Shown: piece by piece, positions 50,636-63,983 of the stretch
Layout: the number at the start of each line of letters is the position of its first letter
How positions within the stretch are numbered: the first letter of the stretch is position 1
Origin: Owenia fusiformis
Lineage: Eukaryota > Annelida > Polychaeta > Sabellida > Oweniidae
Assembly (NCBI GenBank): GCA_903813345.2
Contig: CAIIXF020000006.1
Location: 30,176,024-30,240,023 of the forward strand
Direction: 5' to 3'
Length of the DNA stretch: 64,000 nt
Notes under the pieces: model-generated
Seen by the model: only the letters and a program-made list of their open reading frames with translations
Told to the model about the DNA's origin: nothing
Databases searched by the model: none
Position numbers and translations under genes: made by a program

Positions 50636-52391
50636 ATTCCAAATGAAGAAATTGCCTTGGTAAGCCATGATATATTTTAGCCTATTTGTGTTAACTTTAC
50701 TATGCATCCCATTTATGATTATTGTCATGTTCAGTACATGGCAGGCCTGCTAACTAAACAGAATGGATTGCTAATTCAATTGCTATCGACAAAATGTGAT
50801 AAAATCTAAATTTTCGAGAATCTACATTTCGATTTGCACTAATAGATCTGATTATCATATGCCCTGTTTTGGACAGATATTGCTTGTAATAGGAATGCGC
50901 AATAAATGACGGAAATTAAGAATAAGTTAGGTTGATCAACAGTTTTTCGCTGGATTAAATATCAAGGGATTTTAATGGAAATCTTGAGTACACTCACCTA
51001 TGTGAGTACTCACCCATATGAGTGTATCAATCTTGCTTAAACCGCTTCATTAAAGAAAACAAATCATTGATATTCAAAGAGGTTAATCCCAAGCTATGCC
51101 GTGCATTCCTCAAGAGCTTCAAACAGAGCTCCATGTGATTCAATATAGATTGGGTTTCTCTCATCTTTTAAGTGAGTCAACGCTGCGGCAAATCTGACCT
51201 TAATCTCATTGATGCTAAAATTAATGCTCTTCATTTAGTAGCAGATAACTAACAAACCAATATATATTGTTGGATATGAATCCATTTTTATAATTGGCTG
51301 AATACAGTTGTTTACTTGTTGATATGCACTCTAAGTAATTCGTGAGGCCTCGGATCATTTAGCTGCCCATAATAATTATAAGTGAAGATTGTTTTCTAAT
51401 CAATCATGATAATTCTTAACAGTAATGCCATGTCTTGAGAATGTCTTGACAAAGAGCTATTTTAATCCTTTACTTCTGTTGTACCAGAGGACAAATATCT
51501 GGTAGAATTATGTTCTCAAACAAAAGGAATATCGAGCGTCATACTTTTGACCCCAGTTTGCTCTACTAACAAGGGAAATGAAATAAGTAAGGATGGTTTA
51601 TTTAAAAATGGCAACTCCATGGAATAGCTAATCTCAAAAGACGAATTATTAATATATACAACATATAATATTTACAATCTACTGTTAAAAACCTTTGATT
51701 TACACATAAAAACCATACAACATTGAAATTTCAGAGCAAATTCAAGCTTTTGTGGCGGGCCATATTGAATTTTCAAGGTCACAAATCAGATAGAAAATAC
51801 GATATATGTGATTTTTTAAAAAATAATTGAGGTCACATGATTTAATTTAAAAAAAGATATCGAACATGGAAACTTGTCCTATAGATTCTTCCAACAATAA
51901 AAACGCTACAGGTATAGTAATACATGCCTTAAGGATGATAAATATATAAGTTAAGTTTTATTTATGCTTTAAGCGGATAAATGGCAGAAAACAACCTATA
52001 TGTTACCTACTTATCAAGACTATTCTGCGCAGATGCAGGATTAATTTCCTGCAAACTTGGCCTCTCGTTGCATGTGGCAAATTTTATACATTAATATCAA
52101 CTAGATTATAACCCATTGAGTTCATAGACAAGATTCTAGTTCACATAAGGTATAATAAGTAGGACAAAAAATTATTATCCTGTAAAATATGTTTTTGAAT
52201 GGTAACCGACCTGTTATATAGCTGGGTCACATTGCTTAATTACAAAGCATTTTGTCAAACATTTTGTCCCTATATACTTTCATACCTCAAAATCCTAAAA
52301 TGAAGCTTTTTCTCACAATGCTTCAAAACGAAGCAATTTAACCCTGCTGTGAAACTGCATCCTTCAAGATCAAGATTCCTGCTATATTTAG
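50636..52391. other. AT-rich non-coding stretch, nothing recognised
   Basis: No exon, array or inverted-end element was identified. Confidence 0.4.
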
Positions 52392-52508
52392 CAGTTATGT
52401 CCCTATCATTGAATATATGCCTGAGGTCTGTCATCAATATAGCCGGAGCTTGCTAGGCTATATTACGACAGACCAAGGCATATATTCAATGATATGGTCA
52501 TAAGTGTT
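52392..52508. repeat. Long hairpin
   Basis: GCAGTTATGTCCCTATCATTG AATATATGCC...GGTCTGTC..ATATAGCC pairs with its complement GGCTATAT..GACAGACC...GGCATATATTCAATGATA around a GGAGCTTGCTA loop. Confidence 0.8.
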
Positions 52509-54056
52509 ATATTACATACCTAATGTACATTTACATAACATTTCATGAAGATAATATGTAGAAATGCGTAAAAAAGACCAACATTTTACACGATTCCAGT
52601 CTAAATCACTTTGTTTACATGTTATGACATCATAAAATTGTCATGGTAATAAAGTTTGGCAGCTATATATAATATAGCCAACCTTCGGCTCTATTGACTT
52701 CCATACAAATGTTTCACTAGGTATGTAATACAGCTATGTAAAGAAGTGATATACCCTTGGACCAAGGATGGTGTAACAGTACCAATATATGTTTTAAAAG
52801 AAACCCTTTCTGTTTCAAATTCATAATTTTTACTATTTTGAGAATTTCTAGAATATGTAAAAATTGAGAACATCATCATTACAAAAATAGGCTTGAATTG
52901 CTGGTCAGAAATATGAAATCGTGGTGACCAGAAATGAGAATTTTTGGCTTATATATACAAATTCACGAGATACACTATAGATAAACTTCAATGCAATATA
53001 AACAATCTTGTCTGTAATTTTACTTGTAAGCAAAGTTATTCTGACTACATATTTTGAATTATAACCTCACATGTCATTTTTATTGGTTTAATATGGTGAT
53101 TCAGAGTTCATGCAATCCAGTCTCATAACAGGTAAGGTTATCATAACCAAAATTTGAAAAAAATTTACATCCTTCAATCTACTTTAAAAAATTAATCAAA
53201 ATGAAAGATCCTTGAAAAATAACTATATCTTGTAAGACCTGTCAAATGAATTTAATATACATGTCATTTTGGATCAACTATGTTTTTAAAATAACTTATC
53301 TTATAATTTACAGATGAGAGTTGAGAGTTAAGTTCAGTGTGTATGCCTAATTGAGTTATGCAATGATTCAGCACCTTACTAAAAGTTATCTTTTATGTGC
53401 CATTAATTGTAATAAAATTGTCAAAACAAGGTACACCATTTGACTCCCATCCATTAATTTTTCAGGCAAATATTACATCTATGCTATTCCTTGTGTTTTG
53501 CTACAGAAAAGTCACCATACATTTATCATATTTTTATCTATCTTAATTAATAAATTACAGTGTCCAGTTATTACACCAACTGGACACAGGGGCTAAAAGC
53601 CTCAATTAGGCCTTAATTATCAAAAAAACTATGCTTCGTTTTTAGAAAACGGCCCAATTCTAAGAAATGGAACCTTATTTTCTAAGAGACTTCATTTTGA
53701 ATAAATGGTTCATGAATGCATTGTTCTATGGAATCACATTGGAAATTATTTTTTAATAATAGCCTTAGGTTTTCAGTTTCGAAGTCTGCACCTGGTACAT
53801 GATATTGTATTTGCTTTAGGTCAGGGACTTACTTCGGTCCAAAGCCTTCTCTATATTCCGGCTTTGAGGAGGAAGATTGAGCTGCCTTAGTATTATAAAT
53901 ATTGTAAATCATTGTGTCACACGCACAGTAAATATGGCATAATAATATGAAATATACCTTTATGTATAGATTTGAAGAACATCAGCTCACATCCCCGTCT
54001 GAATCTATTGTTATATTTGATTTCTTTAAGCGAGAATAATTTCAAATTTTACTCAC
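52509..54056. other. Non-coding stretch, nothing recognised
   Basis: AT-rich. Short open frames on both strands lack recognisable motifs. Confidence 0.4.
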
Positions 54057-54075
54057 GTCCAGAACCGGAAGCCAT
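54057..54075 (-). CDS. Candidate first coding exon (19 bp coding) for the PLCL-like gene
   Basis: An ATG in the context ctaaaaATGGCTTCC is followed after 19 bases by a perfect gtgagt donor, encoding MASGSG plus one base. That phase fits exon A, which needs one base plus CC (giving Pro). A short Met-Ala start with an immediate strong donor is typical of a 5' exon, but there is no conserved sequence to prove it belongs to this gene, and the intron would be 17.6 kb. Confidence 0.3.
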
Positions 54076-54897
54076 TTTTAGCTACAGCGAGAAAATTTCA
54101 ACATGTGTCAAACTCCGAGATGAAATTTTGAAATATCTAAATCCAGACAAGCAACGCTTCATCCTAAATATGATTAATATTCTTAAAAATATTTATAAAA
54201 TTTATTAAAAATGAGTTCTAGGTGCGTGTAGCACCTTTTCTAGAGTACATACGAAATCTATAAAGTTACGTCTAGCTGTAAGCTAGAGACTCGAGTAATC
54301 AGGGACTGGTGATGAATAATAAGGTATTAAAGTTTCACTCTATGTTGAACTTTTCGTCAAAAAAGAATTTGATATTATTACTTACCTGTACGATGAACAG
54401 TCATTATATTTATTCACCATGACAACCATTGTTGTTGTAGGAGTAGTAGTTCACCATAGCAACCATTATTGTTAATCACCAAAGTAACAAGTATTGTCGG
54501 CCAATTGAGGAAATATGAAAATAGAAAAATAGTTCAAACCCATTAGTATAATATCATTATGGGTTATTTGGTTTTGATAACACAGCAGCATGGGACGACA
54601 ACACATGAAAAACACAAATAGTAATCCAAAGCCCTGTAAACACTATAAAGTAAATATTTTAATAATCTATATAATTAGATAACACTTGAAGCATTCTACA
54701 AAGTATGTCTAAGAAATAGGTTCTTGTTGTTTAAGGATCCTTGATCTCAAATGGATCATGGATGATCTGTAATAAAGAAAAGCAAAGGAGAAGCATTTGA
54801 TGTCAATGACACCCCTGCCATTTCTATTGTCTGTCCTATCCCTTACCTAGGGATTGTTCGGGATTAATCGAGTTCTCTTTCTTCTGTATATTTCAAT

Positions 54898-55012
54898 ACA
54901 CAGGGTGTCCCAAAAATTTCGTTATCCTGCGGAAATTTGCGTTTTTTTGATGAATGAGAAAAACTGTTCCAGTAATTCCATTTGGGAACAATATCTTAGG
55001 GACACCCTGTAT
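54898..55012. mobile_element. Mariner-like MITE (ACAGGGTGTCCC ends)
   Basis: ACAGGGTGTCCCAAAAATTTC at the left and GGGACACCCTGTATAC at the right are inverted repeats of the type common in Tc1/mariner-derived MITEs. Related single ends occur near 30320 (GAGACACCCTGTATATTA) and 56630 (GGGACACACTGTATAG). Confidence 0.75.
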
Positions 55013-57137
55013 ACAGATAAGCAATGGGAGAATCATTATAGTCTATTTGTCAACCTGATTTTTATGTACGTTACATAATATACATACAATTTTATGTGCA
55101 TGTAAATTGAAATACATGCAGATAAGTGATATGCCAACTATTTGAACTATTTATCCCAGCCTAATGGATGTTTGATCTCTCATCAATGAAATTAATATAT
55201 TAGGTGAATCAGATCAAACAAGGATGAATGGTTCACATCAGTCATACCAGCGAATATAATACTGGTTAGCATGAAGCATATAGGATGCAATCAATTAACA
55301 GAATAAAGCATTTTATCATAGACAGAAAGAGCCCATTTACTTACACAATGCTCCTGTTGGTTGCTCACCTACCCTGAGGCATGAAGGCTGTATTAATTAC
55401 TGAACTCTGACTATGAGAGATAATTTCTAGATCTCAATTACCCCAAATGCAGCCATAGGGATCATTCTTTAGAGTTTGAATTTGAAATAAATGCCAACTA
55501 CCTCAGCCTCTTCAGCTACTGCTTATGGCTTAGAGCTATTAGGCACATGTATTTGATCAACCTAAATATTTCAGAAACAAAATTAAAATCTTATAATGAG
55601 TATCGTTTGATCATATAGTACTATTAAAAGAGACTGAAGTACAAATATGGCATAAGCTAGAAGCATAAGAATGGCATTCTCTTAGAAAGATAAATATGGC
55701 ATTTTAAAAGGATAAATATGGCATTCCTCTAAAAGTTCAAGTATGGCATTCCTCTAGAAGTGCAAATACAGAGGTCGCGCTTGCCGCGTTTTTTGCGTAT
55801 TTTACACTGATTTCTGGGAGAGGGCGCAGAAAAATAAGCCCCTTGCGTTTCCTGGGACGCAAACTCAATTATGATATTTAAAATCAAAAGTTTATCTTGT
55901 TGTATCGATGACTTATTTGGCAAAATATAAGTCGACAATATACTCACTTCCTGATTTCAACTGGCCATTTTATAATTTCCGGATATAGTCGAGTCTGATC
56001 GTTAACTTCCGGAAATTTAGGCCAGATCGAAATGGAAGATCAAAACATACAATATTGCAGAAATCCCCAGTGGTGCCCCACGAATTGAAAGATTTGTTTT
56101 CACGATTATCTTTCTTATTTCCACTAGAGACCATTATATATCGATCTAATGTTAAACACCAAGATAATTGTTTAATGAAAGATCAATGTTTTTCATCTAA
56201 AAAGCGTCAGAATAAGGAGAAATGTTAATAAAAAGAAGCAAAAGTTCATGACCTTGACATGACCTTGAAGATCTTGAGTTTTAAAATGTGAAAACAAAAC
56301 TTTTGAGCATTTCCTTCATTCATTTCGGACTATTTTGGAATAACATTACTTAAAAATTGTGTGGAATAAATGAGTAAAAGAGTGATATCCTAATGTTTGT
56401 TGTTACTTATCACTTTGTTATGATGGTGAAATTGACTTGGCTGAAAGTGGTACAAACTCATTTCTGACATGGTCACTTAAATCCCTTATAACTCAGTCAT
56501 CCGTGAAGGAAAATAGACAACTTTGGTATCATAAGAAAGAGGACATCATAACCTATCAGATGTTAGCTGTGAAATTTTCCTATTATTATTCATATTTGAG
56601 AAATAAGCAATCTATTGCTGGTTTCCTTTTTTTGGGACACACTGTATAGCTCATTTTTACTTGCTGAATATCAAATCTATTCCTCTCGTTTTTTTGATAA
56701 TAGACTCATCTAAATAATTAAATTCAGAATCGCTGAACCATTATTCATGTCATAATGTTATCCGTTTTCTGAATATGACATTTCGTTTTGACATGCACTT
56801 TTATAACTGCACTTGCATTCATTACCATGATCAGAAGATGATATGATATAAAAGCTTTCCTCATCAATTAGCTAAATAGAGATGTGTCTATATTGAGGAT
56901 AATACCCTGGGAATTATACCTGTAGTGTATTAAGTGCATCATTGACAGGAAACTTGAAAAATTCTGACATTTTTCTATTCTCATCTCATCTTGTTTCTGA
57001 TATTTAAGAGAGGTTATCAACTATTGATTAACCATATATTAACTAATTATTCAAACAATGTAAGAGAAATAAACTCTTTATAAGAGCTTGACTAAATTAT
57101 CTGAAAATTTTAGAAAGTTCTTTGATAAATATATACA
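55013..57137. other. Non-coding stretch with minor repeats
   Basis: 55675-55770 holds four degenerate copies of AATATGGCATTCCTCTA(G/A)AAG-like sequence. No exon recognised. Confidence 0.45.
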
Positions 57138-57276
57138 GAATATCACATCATTTTGAGTGATATCATTTTTACCGCCGAGTTGATATCATATATCAACATG
57201 AGTGAGCGAAGCGAATGAGTGTTGATATTTGATATCTACGAGGCGATAAAATGATATCACGAGAAATTATGTGATA
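57138..57276. repeat. Long hairpin with a GCGAAGC loop
   Basis: ATATCACATCATTTTGAGTG ATATCATTTT..CG..TTGATATCA..ATATCAAC folds back on GTTGATATTTGATATC..CG..AAAATGATATCAC...ATGTGATAT. The loop AGTGAGCGAAGCGAATGAG carries GCGAAGC at 57206-57212. Confidence 0.8.
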
Positions 57277-57828
57277 TTGGGTTTATCCCATGATTACGAT
57301 CACCTTGTGATATAGTTCGTCATAAATACAATCTTTTAATCGTTATTTAGCAGCCTTCTAATCAAATTATATACGCAATTGTAATTTAATACACCAATGA
57401 AACTTAAAGAGAATAAATTAACGGACCTATTTTCTCAAAAGAGAATAAATTATCTGACCTAATTTCCAACAATATTGTGGCGCGAAATGCAAATGTGATA
57501 TCACACGGATATGCGTGAGATAAACGATATCACAAGCATATGAGTTTGATAAACGATTTTCTGGAAAATATCACACGGATTTCAATGATATCAGAAATAT
57601 CAATAGCTGTTATTGTACAGATAACACATTAATCGTGGGATAAAACATTATACAAGTTTATGGTCATGACAGTCGACAATATAGTTACAGAGTTCGAAAC
57701 TCACAGCTGAAAGACCCAAGACAAAGGGTATGGAAGAATGGAAATACCTACCATTTGCATTCATTCGACTTCACACCTCAAAAGAGAGCTTTGTCTTCAG
57801 TAGTTTATAACTAGAGTCTGCGCGCAGC

Positions 57829-59966
57829 CCTTAAGAAAAAAGCCATGGTAACCATGGTATTCCATGGTGCGCCCATGGTAATCCATGGTTTTCCATGGAA
57901 ATTCATGGTTTTCCATGTTATTTTCCATGGGAATTCATGGACGCCTATGGTAATCTTCCATGGATATTTACCATGATTTTCCGTGGTAATTGTTGGTTTG
58001 GTAATTGGTTTTTAATGGATGTGTCATGGAGATGTAAAATCAACAATTTTGGTAGGATTTGTATTTACCAAAATCTCCAAAATGAATGTTTTGATGATAT
58101 ATCCCAGTTAGACTGAGACTTATCATTGAGAAAAAAGGGTGGACATTTCATTTTGAAGGTATAGCAAGAACATTCATCGAATGTTAGACTCAGCTTACAA
58201 ATGAGAAAATATGTGAAACAGCAGAGCAGAGAGTAGGCCACAAGATTTCAAAAACAATTGTGCAAAGGTCTTTTGTGTAGATCAAGACTAGATAGAGATT
58301 GCTTATTTTTTAGGCCAAACACTTCTTTCCTTTGAAAAAGATTAAGTCAAACTAGCCCAAGCTCTGTTTTATTTCAATACTTTCTTTAATTTTCAGTTTT
58401 AAAAATCAATATGAAGTAATTTAAGAAATAAATAACTCATTTTCTTAAATTACATTTCGTACATTTGAGAATACAATCAAAAACCATGGTTTCTTTCTTT
58501 GAAGTTGAGAAAACTGCAATCAAAAGCCATGGAAGACAGTTGATTGCAATCGAAAGCCATGCTTTTCCATGGTTATTTCTTTGATGTTTTGGAAAGTGCA
58601 ATCAAAAGCCATGGTTTTCCATGATTATTCTTTTGATCTTTTGAAAGTCCATGGTTTTCCATGGGCTATTTGTTTGGTCTTTTGGAAACAGAAAAATGAA
58701 TAATACATTATGTTTCTAAATGAACTTCTCCAAATTAAGTCCCATTCAACTTTTATAAGCATATTATCTGAAAAAATCCACAGAAAAGTATATAATTTTA
58801 CAGAATTTTGACTTGAAATTGAGATGGGGGATTAAACACAAGCCTATGGCTGCAAACTGAAATGTTATACCTAAGTGATAAAAATTCAATTTGTCTATGT
58901 AAGAATATTATATTTAAAAAGAAGTTGCATGAAGGAAGGGGAGGGGGTTAACAACACCATTTGGCTTAAAACATGAAACATAGTATAAGTAATTAAAATT
59001 GATTTGTCTTTGAATAGGAATAAATAATCATTTGCATAATTTTTAAATATTTGGTTGCCATTATTCTATGTTAATAAGTTGTCTTAACTCTCAAATTAAT
59101 GTCAAAAGATTAATCTCTTTACAACAGATTATAAGAGTTCATTTGCATAATTCTTAAATATTCTGATCTTAATTGTTATTATATATGATAATCTTACTCT
59201 TTCTAATGCTTCCTCTTCAGTAATTATTATTGTCTGTGAGTGTAGACAGTGCAAGTCAAAAACTCATTGTTGATCAAATAAAACCAAATAGGATTTACTC
59301 CAAGTAAAAATGTTTATTCAGTCTGCAATAAGGGAATCCAGTGAGCTGATTTTATCACTTATTTTGTCTTTTTTTTACATAATAGGTGCCAAAGTTAAAT
59401 GATAGCAAATCCCAGCAAACAAATTATTACTTTTAATTGTGGGGTCAAATCATCAATTAAAAAAAATATTAAGTAAACAGTTCTTTGTCATATGACACTA
59501 TGTACAGAATGTACTAAACATATATTCAGATTGCAAAAACATGGTTGTATTTCAGGCCTGAAACCAGCTTTTGTCAAGAAGGTTGACTTTCTCAAAGATT
59601 TTGGGGTGGGGGGGGGGTGTCATATTCTTTATCTATGATTAATGAGACTATTTCTCAATCCAGCTTGGATTCATTCGTTAAAATATTGAATCAATTTTGA
59701 AGATTTTGGTAAAAACAAAACCTGCCAAAATTGTTGATTTTACAACTCAAGTGTTATGGTAAAAACATGGCATGTTCATGAAAAAACAATTACCAAACCA
59801 CCAATTACCACGGAAAATCATGGTAAATATCCATGGAAGATTACCATGGGTATCCATGAATTTCCATGGAAAATACCATGAAAAACCATGAATTTCCATG
59901 GAAAACCATGGATTACCATGGACGCATCATGGAATACCATGGTTACCATGGCTTTTTTCTTAAGGG
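57829..59966. mobile_element. 2.1-kb inverted-repeat element built from CCATGG palindromes
   Basis: Inverted ends of about 190 bp (57829-58015 and 59780-59966) start CCCTTAAGAAAAAAGCCATG and consist of successive CCATGG(T/A)-type words such as GGTAATCCATGGTTTTCCAT. The outer bases match perfectly; the inner parts are imperfect. Inside, 58475-58685 has several copies of TGCAATCAAAAGCCATGG plus TTTTCCATG. No ORF of note. A target duplication is not clear. Confidence 0.8.
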
Positions 59967-60139
59967 AGGGTATCAAATACCCTGAGACCAAAGATGCCTG
60001 ACTGCCAATTGCAGATACTTTTCATGTTTGGCAATGAGGTTGTAAATAATAAGTTGCCAATTTGGGCATTGTACTGAATGCCAATAGGTCAAATGTGGAT
60101 ATAATATTTTCAACCTTAGTTTTGAAAACTGTATGGTTG

Positions 60140-60355
60140 CACTGGCGGATCTGGCCTTGAGGCCCAAAAAAGTGGGCCTTTTTGGTCATAATGGGCCTTC
60201 TAAGCCCTTACTTTTTCATTTTAGGCCAAATTCTGAAAAGGCCAAAGGCCTTAAAATTTCAAAATCTGGGCCCACTTTTAAGTTTTAGGGGCCCAAAGTT
60301 TTTTTCTCAGATCAGAAGTTTGGGCCCCCCTTGTTGGTTCCCAGATCCGCCCCTG
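60140..60355 (+). mobile_element. hAT-like MITE, copy 2
   Basis: It begins CACTGGCGGATCTGGCC and ends TTCCCAGATCCGCCCCTG, the inverse orientation of the copy at 17629. GGTTG is found next to both ends. The interior repeats GGGCCTTTTTGG- and GGGCCCA-like words. Confidence 0.8.
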
Positions 60356-60603
60356 GGTTGTATGGTATATTGTTGAGCACATCTAAATATTTGTATCAAA
60401 AATTATATCCAGATATATAATCATTATATCTTAATATATAATCTGAAATCCATTGTTATATCAGAAAGTAGTATGACCCACCAATGGAAATTCAGGGTAG
60501 GATCAAAATAACTAGACTTTGGAAATTGAACGAAGTTCAATTTCAGACTCCAGATTTAGACCATTTTTAGCCGAGTCATCCAGAATAAGCTGAGTCATCC
60601 AGA

Positions 60604-60800
60604 AAAAGATGGATGAATAAAATAGGAAGGTAGGATAGGATAGAATAGGAAGGAACGATAGGATAGAATAAGAAAGAAGGATAGGATAGAACAGAATAGG
60701 AAGAAAGGATATAATAGGAGAGGATAGGAAGGAAAAGATACGAAGGAAGGATAGATAGGAAGGATAGGATAGGATAAGATCAGATAGGAAGGATGGATAA
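60604..60800. repeat. AGGATAGGAA-type microsatellite
   Basis: About 190 bp of imperfect purine-rich GGATA(G)/GGAA repeats. Confidence 0.9.
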
Positions 60801-60855
60801 ATTTTTCAAAATTTTCGACTTCTCTACTCTTGACTTTCTATCAGGATACCATCAG

Positions 60856-62000
60856 ATCGATTTTCCGAAATTGAGCTTTCAAAACGCCATAACTTTCGAA
60901 CCAGAAGTTGGATCGAAATTTGGTTTGCAGACTCGGATTCCTGAGAAAATTCTACCCTTAATTCATAACTCACATGTTAAATTTGGAGAACTTTTTATTT
61001 TGACCTACTTTTCGGACACCATATCTCAAAAGTGGGTCGAAATACTTTCTGATGGCAAAGGCTAACACTATAAGCACACTCTTTCCTACCTGTATACAAA
61101 ATTTTGAAGCAAATCATTTAAACATAGTGTCAGAATCGGAAAAAATAAGGAAAAACTATGAATTTGACCTAGATTTTGACCTAGGGATTTTGGTGTCCAA
61201 ATTTTGAAGTTAAGTAGCCTTCGAGGTCCCCTTCTTTCATAAGCTTTCATTATTTTAAGCTGTACTTAGTCTATATCTCGTATTTTACACTTCAAAAAAT
61301 TCTTTTCTCCCATTGACATAACATGGGGCACCAAATTTAGCGATTTTTGAGCTTTCAGAATGTCATAACTTCCGAACCGGAAGTCGGATCGAAATTTGAT
61401 TTGCAGATTCGGATTCCTGAGAAAATTCTATACTTAATTCATAACTTAAACGTTAAATTTTGAGAATTTTTTATTTTGACCTACTTTTCGGACACCATAT
61501 CTCAAAAGTAGGTCAAAAGACTTTCTGACGGCAAAAGGCTAACACTATTAGCACACTCTTGGCTACATGTATACAAAATTTCGAAGAATATAATTAATCT
61601 GTAGTGTCAGAATCGCAAAAATAAGGAAAAACTTTGAATTTGACCTAGATTTTGACCTAGGCATTTTGGTGTCCAAATTTTTATGAAAAGAAGGTTTTGA
61701 GGTCCCTTTCTTTTATGGGCTTCCATTATGTTTAGCTGTGCTTAGTCTATATCTCGTATTTTACACTTCAAAAAAATATTTTTTCCCATTGAATTAACAT
61801 GGGGCACCAAATTTAGCGATTTTTGAATTTTCAAAACGCCATAACTTCTGAACCGGAAGTCAGATCGAAATTTGGTTTTCAGATTCGGAATCCTGAGGAA
61901 ATTTCCTATAAGACTGATATCCTGGACATTGGATTTGGAGAACTTTTTTTTGGACCTCGTTTTCGGACACTGATATCTCGAAATCGGTTTGAGATACCAC
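60856..62000. repeat. Three long tandem copies, ~475 bp period
   Basis: The words ATAACTT(T/C)CGAACC(A/G)GAAGT(T/C)GGATCG recur near 60888, 61362 and 61840, followed by similar sequence including GACCTACTTTTCGGACACCA and GACCTAGATTTTGACCTAGG. The third copy is truncated. Confidence 0.85.
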
Positions 62001-63983
62001 AAAAATAAATCGACCCTAGAGTTTCTACTTTTTTATGAGGAACACAATGAAAAAAACCCAGATCAAAAATATTGAAGGATGACCGAGAAAATCGAAAAAA
62101 GTGACAAAGTACTGGATTTGACCTAGTTCTTGACCTTTGACCTAGATAAAAATTTGACCCAATTTCCCACCAACTAGATACTGAACCTAAATCAACTGTA
62201 TTATGGTACTTACTGGATACCTCATAGTTGTTGAGAAAACTTGATCAGTATAAGAATAAGAATAAGAAAAGAGGCAAAAACAATAGACTCCAGATTTCAT
62301 CTGGAGTCTAATAAAAGACAATAAAAGACACCATGGCAACATAAGAAAACATAACAAAAACAATTCAATTGGATATTATCGATTATACAACCAGTAAAAA
62401 TAAGAATCAAGAGAACCAAAATCTGTTGTCACCAGAGCATCCATCAAAGTACCCATCAAACCCTTATGTAGAGCATTCTACTCTTCTACAAATACATGTA
62501 TATACCAAGACTAGGGAAATCAAAATTCAACAATAATTTAAAGGAATCATGAGTAATAGTGGTTTTACCAAAAATGGACTCAAGGCTACAGAAAATGACG
62601 ATATGCTATATGGGAATGCAGAAATTCAATCAATTAAAGCAACCACTTCAGATGCACATACTGGCATTTGAGATATGTTTTTCAATACATGTACATTCTA
62701 TCTGAACACAAATAAGACAATCTTTACAGAATTAATCCATTTCCCCACTTTCTGCACCGCCCAAGGAACCAACTGAACAACAAACTGGAGGAGGTACATG
62801 TCTGATATACATGGATGTAAGAATCAGCAGACATAAAGATGAAACATATGCCACCCTAGCAAGAGTTGGACCTCATTTGCACTCTTCAATTTAGAATTCG
62901 TCTGCTCTAGACCATATCTAATCCGACAATATAGCCAGAAATCATGACAAGTTAGATGCAAGTTACATGCAAGTTAGGTTTATTGTTCAAACTGCAATTG
63001 TAAGCCCCGATAAAATTCATTTGAGCTTGTTAAGATCTATTCAGCATCAAAACTGTAAAACTACCCCTGCATATATAAATAAAAGACAGAGGGTAGTGTA
63101 ACAAGATGGTATTGAGTGAGGGTACACGAACCTAACATATCTGTTTTTCCTTCACTCTTATAACAACAAGGAGTAAAAGGTTATCTTGACATAAATATGA
63201 CGTGAAGGCCATCTTGAAATAATGTTTATTGATTAGAGAGATGATGATTCACGCATTGGTACATCAATATTTAATAGATAATAATAATCAATTAGGCTAC
63301 TATAAGAACTCTGGGTCTATTTCCTGAAAATATAGGAATGGGTATAGAGACGTTTTTGAGAAATGAGGCATTTAATAAAGTTACTTAAATATTTTGGAAA
63401 TCAACAAAAGTATTTTTGAGATTCATAATGTTGTTGTAACTAGGTATAGCACAAAAACTAATTCAAATTTGATTTTATATAAATGTTTGTTTTAACTTTA
63501 CAATTTTTCAAAATTGGTATTTTTTAGTTTCTATGAGGTATCGGGGAGGAATTAACATTTGGCAATGGAACAATATTACAGTGACTTTACAGGTCAAATG
63601 TGAAGGATTCAAAACATTCAAAAGATTAAGGAACAGGTTAAGGACCATGTCAATATCATAAATGTTCCTAAAACACCTTGTTGTTAGGGCTTTAGCATTT
63701 AAATTGATAATTTCAGAAATATAGCTGAAAAACAAAATTAGCTCATAAGAAGATGTCATCTAAATGAATCTCTTAAAAATATATTTTATGCATAAACTTT
63801 TCCTTACAGATATTTTTGGACACGGCCCCTCACTAATGCTAAGAACAACAATGCACCTGCTCTAAAGCTTGGAAGTTCAAGTTATTTTCCTTAAGGGTGT
63901 GTTATTTTTGATGGAATAATGAATCATATATTAATAGCGCACATTAACATTAGGAAAATAGAAACGAACAAAACCATCCAATG
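62001..63983. other. AT-rich non-coding stretch, nothing recognised
   Basis: Apart from a short hairpin at 62286-62311 (AGACTCCAGATTTCATCTGGAGTCT) no structure or exon was seen. Confidence 0.4.
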
